In this document: positions 1 through 6,886 of the stretch, one piece after another
Position numbering within the stretch: position 1 is the stretch's first letter
Layout: every line of letters begins with the position of its first letter
Assembly: GCA_034433305.1 (NCBI GenBank)
Contig: DAOUAM010000009.1
Location: 1-16,867, forward strand
Source of the DNA: DAOUAM01 sp034433305
GTDB lineage: Bacteria; Chloroflexota; Dehalococcoidia; Lucifugimonadales; DAOUAM01
DNA length: 16,867 nt
Reading direction: 5' to 3'
Notes under the pieces: generated by a model
Database searches by the model: none
Told to the model about the DNA's origin: nothing
Seen by the model: only the letters and a program-made list of their open reading frames with translations
Position numbers and translations under genes: made by a program

Positions 1-31
1 CCCCCACCGCTGCTAACTCCTGAAGAGGGGC

Positions 32-1873
32 TTACTGGTTCAGCTCGATGAGCTGCGGGTCACGGCCCCACCGGTTGTCATGCCAGCGCTGGGGCCAGTT
101 CTTTATCCTGGGGCCCCATACGGCCGGCGAGTTGTAAGCCACGGTCTGGAAGGTGGGCAGGTTCTCATGGAACCACGGCAGCCACTCCTCGCTGACGACC
201 TTCCAGGCCGTCTCCAGGTCTGGCGCACCGAATATCCTGTCCTCGATGCCCAACACCTCCTCGTACTCCACGCCCACGTTCCAGACGGCCCGCGTGGAGA
301 AGCGGTACAGCACCGAGGTCGGGTTCAGGTTCCAGCCGGTCTCCTGCCAGATCCAGACGGTGTTCATCTCCCTGGACAGCATCTTTGGGCGCATGGCGGT
401 GTAAGCCGCCTTCTGCACCCTGGGCTTCAGGCCGATGGCCTCCCAGAAGGGAATGAGGCCCTCACCCACCTCTTCCAGCGTGCTGCTCAGGCCAGAAGGG
501 ATGAAGTACTCGAACTCGAACCCGTTGGGGAAGCCTGCCTCGGCCAGCAGCTTCTTGGCGCCCTCGGGGTCATAGGGTATGCCCCACTTCTGCTGCATCT
601 CGTCGGTCCAGCGTGGATGGCCGGGGCCCATGTTCCACAGGTAGTGCTCATCGCCGACGCCTTCCAGGAAGCCGTCAATGATGGCGCGGCGGTCTATGGC
701 CATAGCCATGGCCATGCGGACCTTATAGGCGTTCTGCATGTCCGCCGGGTTGTTGGGGTCGCCCACCCAGGGCAGGTCCACCAGCGGCACGCGGTTGGTG
801 GGCTTGCCGAACTCGTCGGTCTTCTGGTAGTACTGGCCCGTGGGCGCTATCTGAAAACCAGTCCTGCCCAGCGTGGGGCCATTCCAGATCTGGGTGCCAG
901 GGATGCTCTTGATCTCCTTGAGGTTCTGGATGCCGAACTGGATGCTGTCGGCCTCGCCGGTCTTGAGCATGGCGATGCGGGTCGCCTCTTCAGGCACTTC
1001 CAGCACGTCGAACTCGGCGATCTTGGGCGTCTCGCGCCAGTGCGGCGCCACGGCCTCCAGGTACAGGTGGTCGTCGGAGACGTGCTCCTTCACTTTGAAG
1101 GGGCCGGTGCCCATGGGGTGAGTGTTAACGTAGTCGGCACCGTACTGGTCGAAGAGCTTCTTGCTCTGGAGGGTGACGTCCCTGGGGATGGTGAACCACT
1201 TCAGGTCGCGGTCGTTCCAGGGCAGGAAGATGGTCTCGCTGTCCAGGGCCTTCATGTCGGCGACCTTGTAGTTGGCCCTGAACTCCTCGGCCCTGGTCCA
1301 CTTGGTGCCCTCGGCTGTAGCACGTTGCCAGGAGTGGAGCACGTCATCTACCGTCAGGTTGCCCAGCGACGAGTCATGCCAGGGCACATCCTGCCGGATC
1401 TTCATCACCACGCCATCATCCCTGAGTTCCCAGGACGAAGCCACCGACGGCTTGAGTACCTCATTGCCGTTTTCCATCTCCGTGTACCACACCGTGTCCT
1501 GGATGCCCAGCCACTGATTGCGGTCATTGTAGGGCCATACCAGGACGAAAAGCTCATAGTTGATGGGGCCAACGTCGCCGATGGCCATGACGACCTTGCC
1601 CGTGGGTTTGCCCGCCACCGGCTGCGTGGGCGCGGCGGTGGGCTGCGCCTGCGCGGTGGGCGTGGCGACGGGCTGCGCCGTTGGGGCGACCGGCCGCGTC
1701 GTGGCTGTTGGCGCGGGCCTTGCCGTAGCTGTAGGCGCCGCCTGCTGCGTTGGCTGCCCTGCTGGCGGCTGCGTGGGCGCGGGAGTAGGCTCCGCCGAGG
1801 TACATGCCAGCGCAAACGGTAACAGCAGCCCAATGGCCGTCACGCCAATAGGCCAGAGTCGTTTCCAGTGCAT
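32..1873 (-). CDS. ABC transporter substrate-binding lipoprotein (SBP family 5, peptide/opine type)
   Basis: Probable extracytoplasmic solute-binding component of a dipeptide/oligopeptide-type ABC importer. The ATG at 1873 is chosen because an AAAGGAGGG ribosome site lies just upstream and the protein then opens with a signal sequence: Lys/Arg at residues 4-5, a hydrophobic stretch at about 8-22, and Cys24 after Ala-Leu-Ala. That lipobox is slightly non-canonical (Ala at -3). Residues ~25-90 are an Ala/Pro/Thr/Gln-rich low-complexity linker, common in Chloroflexota binding proteins, that would hold the domain off the membrane. The rest, from about residue 94, looks like a full SBP_bac_5 domain, with typical stretches such as 'PSVASSWELRDDG', 'HPMGTGPFKV' and 'VRMAMAMAIDRRAIIDG'. 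The length of 613 aa suits the family. No permease or ATPase gene lies in the window; they could be beyond position 1. The substrate cannot be told from sequence. Confidence 0.9.
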   Translation of the reverse strand: MHWKRLWPIGVTAIGLLLPFALACTSAEPTPAPTQPPAGQPTQQAAPTATARPAPTATTRPVAPTAQPVATPTAQAQPTAAPTQPVAGKPTGKVVMAIGDVGPINYELFVLVWPYNDRNQWLGIQDTVWYTEMENGNEVLKPSVASSWELRDDGVVMKIRQDVPWHDSSLGNLTVDDVLHSWQRATAEGTKWTRAEEFRANYKVADMKALDSETIFLPWNDRDLKWFTIPRDVTLQSKKLFDQYGADYVNTHPMGTGPFKVKEHVSDDHLYLEAVAPHWRETPKIAEFDVLEVPEEATRIAMLKTGEADSIQFGIQNLKEIKSIPGTQIWNGPTLGRTGFQIAPTGQYYQKTDEFGKPTNRVPLVDLPWVGDPNNPADMQNAYKVRMAMAMAIDRRAIIDGFLEGVGDEHYLWNMGPGHPRWTDEMQQKWGIPYDPEGAKKLLAEAGFPNGFEFEYFIPSGLSSTLEEVGEGLIPFWEAIGLKPRVQKAAYTAMRPKMLSREMNTVWIWQETGWNLNPTSVLYRFSTRAVWNVGVEYEEVLGIEDRIFGAPDLETAWKVVSEEWLPWFHENLPTFQTVAYNSPAVWGPRIKNWPQRWHDNRWGRDPQLIELNQ

Positions 1874-1929
1874 CGAGCCCTCCTTTCTGAAGTACGAAGA
1901 GTGGTATCCCCCACCCAAATATCGGCGCT

Positions 1930-1957
1930 ATTATAAATGTAGCTTGCCCGCTGTCAA
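1930..1957 (-). promoter_or_regulatory. Consensus sigma-70 promoter for the substrate-binding protein gene
   Basis: On the minus strand a perfect -35 TTGACA (1957-1952) is followed by a 16-nt spacer and a perfect -10 TATAAT (1935-1930). Transcription would begin near 1923, giving a leader of about 50 nt before the ATG at 1873. It shows that this gene has its own promoter, separate from the reductase-like genes upstream. The first 11 nt (TTGACAGCGGG) are identical to the promoter at 4884-4912. Confidence 0.8.
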
Positions 1958-2111
1958 TATAGTCCCCCCAGGACTAGTGGGCCGCCGTGGACGGCTCCAG
2001 GCTGCCCGGCCCATGATCACCTGGCGCGCCGGGCCAGCCCTTGGGACAGGGCAACCTCCTTTCACCCCCAGGCATTCTTCGCCAGAGGGAACAGGGCCTT
2101 TGCAGCCGCCG

Positions 2112-3392
2112 TCAGTAGTCCGCCATGCTCTGGCGGCCGCGTCCGTAGATGTCCTGGGCGTGGAAGGCCCCATAGCGCCCGGGGATGGGGGGTAGCTCGC
2201 CGAACCACCTGTCCTCCACCTGGGTCACCGCGCCGACCACCTGCTTCACCGGCGGGAAGGCCGTGGGCACGGCGCCCGTGCCCAGGCTGACCGCCGCCAC
2301 CAGCTCAGGTGGCGTCAGCAGGAACGGAGGCGCCGTCCCGCCCTCCGGGTCCTCCTCCTCACTCAGCAGGATAGTCTTGACCCCGGCCTGCTCGCAGGCC
2401 TGGAGCGTCAGGATAGTCTCGACGAAGCGCTGGCCGCGAATGTCGGTGGTGAGGATGGCGGCTTCCGCGCCAATGGCCTTTGCCAGGTGGGCCACACGGT
2501 CGCCCATCATCTCCTTCTCCGACTGCATCGTCCAGTTGGTGCGCTGGATGATACAGCCTTTGAAGTTGAAGACGTCGCCATGTCGGCGGGCCATCTCCAG
2601 CACCACGGGATTATTGGCCAGCATGTAGCTGTGACGCTGGGACACCGCGCCGTCCAGCATCTCGGTGCCGTCCAGCAGCCAGGGGGCCGACAGCCGCGTC
2701 TGTCCGTACACCGCCATGCCAATGGAGGAACGTGGGCCGAAGGTCCACTCGGTGGACGACAGGTGAGGAATGAATACCGCGCCTGGCAGGCCGGGCTTGG
2801 GCGTCAGGTCAAAGGCCTCCACTTCCTCTGGCTCAAGGCCGGCGACAGTCTGCGCCACGCGGTCCATCACCCGCAGCACCGCCGAGTGAAGGATGCGCTG
2901 GCGGTCCTCCTGGCCTACGCCCCTGGGCGCGCCCATGGCGACGCAGAGGTTGCAGAGGGAGGCGTACAGGGTCACGGCGCCCGGCCCGGACATATCGAAG
3001 TAGGGGTCGGGCGAGCCAGTCTGGCGGCGCATGGGCAGGACATTCTCATCGCTGCCCGCCGCCTTCATGTCCACGCACTCCACAATGGCGCAGCCCGCCA
3101 GCCGGTGGGTGCGCCCCTGGCCGACACGCGTGGTCGGCCGGCCGCAGATGCCCGGGTAGGCCACGCCTGGCCCGCTCACCTTCACCTTGGGCTCTATGAC
3201 GTCGGTGTAGTTGATAACCCGCACCGATTCCCCAGGCCGCACAATGTCCAGGGACGCCTGAGTGATATGGGAGTCCTGCAACACCAGCCCCAGCAGCTCG
3301 TCCCTGTTCAGCTCCAGCACGCCGTTACGCCAGCGGGTCTGGCGGCCAAAGACCATGTCCTTAACGTGGAATGTGCCGACCTCAAGACGCAT
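2112..3392 (-). CDS. GrdE-like subunit of a glycine/sarcosine/betaine reductase component B family protein
   Basis: Related to the component B alpha/beta proprotein (GrdE; Gly_reductase family) of selenium-dependent glycine, sarcosine or betaine reductases. In characterised systems component B binds the amino substrate. Family-like stretches seen are 'MRLEVGTFHVKDM' at the N-terminus, 'GPGVAYPGICG' (~75-84), 'LANNPVVLEMARRHG' (~258-272) and 'GDVFNFKGC' (~272-280). The ATG at 3392 has a GGGAGG site and overlaps the end of the GrdB-like gene by 11 bp, so translational coupling is likely. Length is 426 aa, near the family norm. Odd point: classical GrdE is cut at an internal cysteine (near residue 240) to form a carbonyl cofactor, yet this protein has no cysteine between residues 151 and 279. 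It may not be processed, or may act on another substrate. Family membership is firm; the substrate is unknown. Confidence 0.85.
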   Translation of the reverse strand: MRLEVGTFHVKDMVFGRQTRWRNGVLELNRDELLGLVLQDSHITQASLDIVRPGESVRVINYTDVIEPKVKVSGPGVAYPGICGRPTTRVGQGRTHRLAGCAIVECVDMKAAGSDENVLPMRRQTGSPDPYFDMSGPGAVTLYASLCNLCVAMGAPRGVGQEDRQRILHSAVLRVMDRVAQTVAGLEPEEVEAFDLTPKPGLPGAVFIPHLSSTEWTFGPRSSIGMAVYGQTRLSAPWLLDGTEMLDGAVSQRHSYMLANNPVVLEMARRHGDVFNFKGCIIQRTNWTMQSEKEMMGDRVAHLAKAIGAEAAILTTDIRGQRFVETILTLQACEQAGVKTILLSEEEDPEGGTAPPFLLTPPELVAAVSLGTGAVPTAFPPVKQVVGAVTQVEDRWFGELPPIPGRYGAFHAQDIYGRGRQSMADY

Positions 3393-4734
3393 GGACCGCC
3401 TCCCTGGCTGGAATGGCCTCAGAAGGCTCGAATATGGTGGGGCCGCTGACCTCAGTCTGGAGCGCCTTGAGTGCTGTCAGCACGATGCGGCGGGTAAGTT
3501 CGCGGTCTGTCTCTTCGGAGAGGCCCGGGTCGCCGCACACATGCTCCACGCGCACGCCCCGGACGATGCGGTTAGCGCCTACCGCATGGGGGATCATGGG
3601 CAGGGCGCTCATAATGGCTACGGGGATACCCTGACGCTCAAGCTCCTTGGCGATCGTTGCGCCGCAACGGTTGCAGCTCCCTCAGGTAGCCACCAGCAGG
3701 GCGGCGTCCACCCCCTGCTCCTTCAACTCCGTGGCGATCTCCCGCCCCATGCGCTGGGCCGCTGTCACCGCCGTCTGGTTGCCGGTGGTGGCGAAGTAGG
3801 TGTCGTACACCTTGCCGATAATGCCCTCGGCCTCCAGGTCTCTCACCGTGCTCAGGGGCAGGGCGTACTCGGGGTCTTTGGTGTTCAGCCAGCGCGTATT
3901 GAAGCCGCCGTGCACCGATTCCCACTCCCCCACCCGCAACTGCCGCAGGCCGGCGATGTTGTAGCGGTAGGCCGCCTCGGCACGGGCAGAGCCCAGCCTG
4001 TCGGGGTTGCCCTTGGGCACCATGCCACCGCTGGTGATGAGGGCGATGGTCCTGTCCTTGAGGCTACGGATGGGTGGTGGCGGGCTGACAATGTCGTACT
4101 GTCGGATAAAGACCTCTGACACAAAGGGCTTGCCCTGGAGCCTGGCCTCCAGCATGTCCACGGCCCTGGCGGCGCCTATCTTCTCCCGCACGATGGGCCT
4201 GCGGATGCCCCTGGGCATGTAGCCCTCCTCGTGGGCAGGGCCAAGCTCCTGGCCTTTGCCCAGCTTGAGGGCCAGGGGTGCCAGCTTGCGCATGATGGCC
4301 AGCATCTCGGCGGGATTGTTGCCCGTGGGCACGGCTATGACATCTCGCCTGTAGGTGATGATGCCAGTGTTGTCCGGCGTCATGGCCGTGACCGCCGGTA
4401 TACCTCGCTCCTGGGCCAGCTTGCACATGAGGGCGCAGGCCAGGCCGTAGCGTCCGGCGTCGAAGGCCGGGCCTGCCACGACCACCTGGGGCCTGTGCTG
4501 CTCCAGGGCCTCCAGGACAGCCCTGGACGAGGCCTGCGTCTCTTCCACGAAGTAGTTATCGCCGGCGATGATGGTGGCGACGATCTGCGCCTGATCGCCC
4601 AGGGCCTGCTGGAGCGCCCTGCCAGGGCCGACGGCGCCGGGCTTCACCTGGACAGGAAGGTTGGCCTGCTCTTCACCGCCCAGGCCCCCGAAGAACTGGT
4701 TGAGGTAATGGACTACTCGCACCTTGTCTGCCAT
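3382..4734 (-). CDS. GrdB-like selenoprotein of the glycine/betaine/sarcosine/proline reductase family (in-frame UGA = Sec351)
   Basis: Redox-active gamma subunit (GrdB-like) of a component B type reductase. The ATG at 4734 is chosen because the protein then opens with the family start 'VVHYLNQFFGGLGGEEQA' and a GGGAGGAT site sits directly upstream; in-frame starts further up give no family sequence. 'CGTG'-like metal motifs are not claimed. The reading frame meets TGA at 3684-3682 and continues without any further stop to 3382. Read through, it gives U351-G-S-C354-N-R-C357-G-A-T and then 'MIPHAVGANRIV', closely matching the GrdB active site UxxCxxCGAT followed by VGANRIV. Total length is 450 aa with Sec near 351, as expected for GrdB. 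A hairpin fits a bacterial SECIS right after the codon. Automated annotation would cut the protein at 350 aa. It is the first gene of a unit with the GrdE-like gene. No GrdA, GrdC/D or sel genes are in the window. Confidence 0.9.
3655..3684 (-). promoter_or_regulatory. Sec UGA codon and candidate bacterial SECIS hairpin
   Basis: Minus strand: TGA at 3684-3682, then 12 nt, then the hairpin CGTTGC-GGC-GCAACG (3669-3655), a perfect 6-bp stem with loop GGC. The apical loop starts 18 nt after the UGA and has G in its first two positions. Both fit published bSECIS constraints (loop roughly 16-37 nt after UGA, G early in the loop). The hairpin lies within coding sequence, as bacterial SECIS elements do. 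Confidence 0.7.
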
Positions 4735-4883
4735 ATCCTCCCTTTTTTCCTGGCGGAGTGGCCCTCGGGACTGGTGCGCCAGGGATGAAAGGCCACTTTT
4801 GCCATGCCGGGCTGGCAGGGCCGTGAGCGCCCTATCAAGCCTCCTGGGCCTGGACACCTGTCCCTGTCAGTCCATGATTGGGA

Positions 4884-4912
4884 ATAATATGCCGCGCGGC
4901 TCCCGCTGTCAA
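4884..4912 (-). promoter_or_regulatory. Consensus sigma-70 promoter for the GrdB/GrdE-like unit
   Basis: Minus strand -35 TTGACA (4912-4907), a 17-nt spacer and -10 TATTAT (4889-4884). Transcription would start near 4877, leaving a leader of about 140 nt before the ATG at 4734. The leader is GC-rich with several possible weak hairpins, but no known riboswitch class was recognised. The promoter shares TTGACAGCGGG with the promoter of the substrate-binding protein gene. Confidence 0.75.
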
Positions 4913-5041
4913 ACATGCGAAATTCCGCCGCAGCCAACGTCTAGCCTAGAGAAAACCACGTCGGCATTACAAAGCGTTACGGGATGGAGCACATTCTTCG
5001 GCGCTACTTTAGGTCAAGCTAGCACCATTGTTTACGCGGCA

Positions 5042-5050
5042 TGGTATACT
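5042..5050 (+). promoter_or_regulatory. Extended -10 promoter for the DUF3500 gene
   Basis: TGGTATACT is a TGn-TATAAT-like extended -10 element with no good -35 at the usual distance. The predicted start near 5057 gives a short leader of about 37 nt containing AAGGAGGT (5081-5088), ahead of the ATG at 5094. Confidence 0.5.
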
Positions 5051-5093
5051 CTCTGCATCAAGAAAAGGCATGGGTCTAATAAGGAGGTTGACT

Positions 5094-6089
5094 ATGGCGG
5101 CGGCACCTCATACGCATCCTCTGGCGGCGACCGAAATGGCCGAGGCCTGCACCAGGTTCGTGGACAGCCTTACGTCCCAGCAGAAGGCCAGGACCATCTT
5201 CCACTACAACGACGCCGAGCGCATCTTCTGGTACTACCCGCCCACCAACCGACATGGCCTGCCGCTGAGGGACATGGACGCCAGCCAGCGCGAGCTGGCC
5301 TATGCCCTCATGGCCACCGGCCTCACCGAGCGCTCCTACCAGCAGGCCAGGCAGATCATTGACCACGAGTCGCTCCTGGGCGAGCTGGAGAAGGAAGCAG
5401 GGATGAGGACCTTCGTCCGGGACCCGGAGCTGTACTACTGGACGGTGTTCGGCGACCCCCGCACCGGCGAGCCCTGGGGCTGGAGGGTGGAAGGCCATCA
5501 CATCTCGCTGCACTTCCACGTGTGGGGCGACCGCGTCATATCCACCACGCCCTTCTTCTTCGGCGCCAACCCCGCCGAGGTCAGGAAGGGGCCCAAGAAG
5601 GGGCTGCGCATCCTGTCCGACCGCGAGGACCTGGCCTATGAGCTTATCGAGTCCCTGGACTCCAGCCAGCGGGCCAGGGCCATCATCATGGAGAAGGCCC
5701 CCTACGACATCCTCAGCTACAACAGCACCAAGGTGGTCTTCCCCAAGGAGGAGGGCCTGCCGGCGTCCAGGATGAACGGGACGCAGCGGGAGATGTTCCT
5801 GGCCCTCATCGCCGAGTACGTCAACCAGGTGCGCGACGATGTGGCCCAGCAGAAGCTGGCCGCTATCCGGGAGAACGGCCTGGACAACTTCCACTTCGCC
5901 TGGGCCGGGCCGGTGGAGCGCGGTTCAGCCAAAGAGCACTACTACCGCATTCACGGCGGCAACTTCGTGGTGGAGTTCGACAACCGCCAGAATGGAGCCA
6001 ACCACATACACTCGGTGCTGCGAGACGTGGAGAACGACTTCGGCGTGGACGTGCTGCGAGAGCACCTGCTGCTGTACCACGTGCTGTAG
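5094..6089 (+). CDS. DUF3500 family protein
   Basis: Matches the DUF3500 family, which has no established biochemical role. The start at 5094 is set by a strong AAGGAGGT site five bases upstream. The 331-aa product shows the family blocks in order: an N-terminal helical part ('FVDSLTSQQKARTIF', ~23-36), 'GHHISLHFHV' (134-143), 'TTPFFFGANPAEVRKGP' (151-167), 'SDREDLAYELIESL' (175-188) and the C-terminal 'HYYRIHGGNFVVEFDN' (282-297) followed by 'ANHIHSVLRDVENDFG'. The conserved His pairs (H135/H136, H304/H306) could bind a metal, but this is inference. No signal peptide or membrane segment is seen, so it is probably cytoplasmic. It is transcribed divergently from the selenoprotein unit and is followed by a repeat region rather than a close partner gene. 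Confidence 0.88.
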   Translation: MAAAPHTHPLAATEMAEACTRFVDSLTSQQKARTIFHYNDAERIFWYYPPTNRHGLPLRDMDASQRELAYALMATGLTERSYQQARQIIDHESLLGELEKEAGMRTFVRDPELYYWTVFGDPRTGEPWGWRVEGHHISLHFHVWGDRVISTTPFFFGANPAEVRKGPKKGLRILSDREDLAYELIESLDSSQRARAIIMEKAPYDILSYNSTKVVFPKEEGLPASRMNGTQREMFLALIAEYVNQVRDDVAQQKLAAIRENGLDNFHFAWAGPVERGSAKEHYYRIHGGNFVVEFDNRQNGANHIHSVLRDVENDFGVDVLREHLLLYHVL

Positions 6090-6099
6090 TCCGGCGTAA

Positions 6100-6285
6100 G
6101 ACCTCACCCCGGCGTCCGGGTACACGGCGTCGGCCAATCTATGGCCCCTTCTTCACGCGTGGCTAAAAACGGACAGATGTGCCCACAGGCCGCTCGTGGT
6201 TTGACAAGCTCACCACGAGCGGCCCTTCGACAGTCCAGTTATGGACCACGCGTGGAGGGAGGCTATGGGGGTGAGGTTTCGCAGC
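6100..6285. repeat. Degenerate copy (R3) of the palindromic repeat, split by an 83-bp insert
   Basis: The left half (6100-~6150) begins GACCTCACCCC and includes GGCGTCGGCC and CTATGGCCCC. The right half (~6254-6285) contains GGCTATGGGGGTGAGGT. Both align to the ends of the two near-identical repeats at 11294 and 11935. The middle palindrome is replaced by CACGCGTGG (6154-6162) and its complement CCACGCGTG (6246-6254), which bracket 83 bp holding another inverted repeat. This looks like an insertion at the hairpin tip of an older copy. Confidence 0.7.
6189..6223. repeat. 12-bp perfect inverted repeat (REP-like hairpin)
   Basis: GCCGCTCGTGGT (6189-6200) and ACCACGAGCGGC (6212-6223) pair perfectly around an 11-nt loop, TTGACAAGCTC. 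It is followed by CCTTCGACAG. The 'CTTCGACAAGCTCA' type of palindrome is a widespread intergenic repeat in several bacterial genomes. There is no T-tract, so it is not a standard terminator. Confidence 0.75.
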
Positions 6286-6321
6286 CTTTCAGAGCACATA
6301 ACAAGACGTCAAGGAGAGTCT

Positions 6322-6858
6322 ATGGACCTGCGAGAGTTCGTGGCGCGGACGATGGAGCGCACCCGTGGGAACACCCTGAACATGGTCAAGGACCTGACCG
6401 ACGCCCAGCTTCGGTGGCGGCCCGCCACCGAAGCCAACCCTATCGGCTTCCTGCTTTTCCACATCTTCAGGTCCCAGGACAGGTACGCTCACCGCTGGCT
6501 GAGCAAGAAGGGCGAGGTGTGGTTCCAGCAGGGCTGGGCCTCCCGCTTCAAGCTGCCCGTGCAGCCGCCCGACCAGGACTCGCCGCTGAACTCGGGCAAT
6601 AGCTGGACTTCCCAGCAGGTGGGCGCCTTCCAGCCCCCGCCGCTGGCCGACCTGCTGGCCTACGGCGAGGCTGTCCACAAGAGCGCCCTGGAGGTTGTCC
6701 GTGGCCTGGACCTCGGGCGGCTGGACGAGCGGCCCAACCCCAGGTTCCCCAACACCACCCTGGCCAACTACCTCCAGAACAGCTTCACCCACGAGCTGGA
6801 ACACCAGGGCCAGATAGACTACGTCCTGGGCCTGATGAAGACCGCCGGAGCGCGCTGA
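6322..6858 (+). CDS. DinB family protein (putative metal-dependent thiol/transferase fold)
   Basis: A 178-aa DinB/YfiT-like four-helix protein. The ATG at 6322 is preferred over 6241 because it has an AAGGAGAG site and starts at the family N-terminus ('MDLREFVARTMERTRGNTL'), while the upstream extension is repeat-derived sequence. The metal triad is visible: H47 in 'FLLFHIFRSQDRY', and H157 and H161 in 'FTHELEHQGQIDY'. Family members bind a divalent metal, and some are mycothiol or bacillithiol transferases or isomerases; here the thiol partner is unknown. The gene ends 28 bp before the luciferase-like gene on the same strand, so the two are probably cotranscribed. A redox or detoxification context is plausible but not shown. 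Confidence 0.88.
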   Translation: MDLREFVARTMERTRGNTLNMVKDLTDAQLRWRPATEANPIGFLLFHIFRSQDRYAHRWLSKKGEVWFQQGWASRFKLPVQPPDQDSPLNSGNSWTSQQVGAFQPPPLADLLAYGEAVHKSALEVVRGLDLGRLDERPNPRFPNTTLANYLQNSFTHELEHQGQIDYVLGLMKTAGAR

Positions 6859-6886
6859 ACAAGGGGCCTGCCCCAAGGAGGCTGCC

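Larger units (their letters stand above)
4735..5093 (+). other. Divergent intergenic region between the reductase-like unit and the DUF3500 gene
   Basis: This 359-bp stretch has no convincing gene. It holds the minus-strand promoter at 4884-4912 with its ~140-nt leader, and the plus-strand extended -10 promoter at 5042-5050. Its AT content rises between about 4875 and 5080 relative to the coding flanks, as expected for a regulatory region. Short open frames crossing it show no family resemblance. Confidence 0.6.

Noticed and set aside
80..1822. 580-codon plus-strand open frame opposite the substrate-binding protein
   Set aside because: It is antisense to a well-recognised SBP gene, is rich in Arg/Gly/Leu from GC-rich complement codons, has no domain, and includes the mirrored low-complexity linker. 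It is a shadow frame.
2004..2034. GCCCGGC/GCCGGGC hairpin after the GrdE-like gene as terminator
   Set aside because: A 7-bp stem with a 17-nt loop and no T-tract on the minus strand. Too weak to call a terminator in GC-rich DNA.
3382..3612. Separate 76-aa gene after the UGA in the GrdB-like frame
   Set aside because: It is the C-terminal part of the GrdB-like selenoprotein in the same frame. Conserved residues between the UGA and its first ATG (GSCNRCGAT) show that reading through is correct.
4735..4877. Glycine or other riboswitch in the leader of the reductase-like unit
   Set aside because: I looked for glycine aptamer hallmarks because of the family, but the GGCAAAAG-like stretch lacks the surrounding conserved stems. 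Not supported by eye; a covariance search of this leader would decide.
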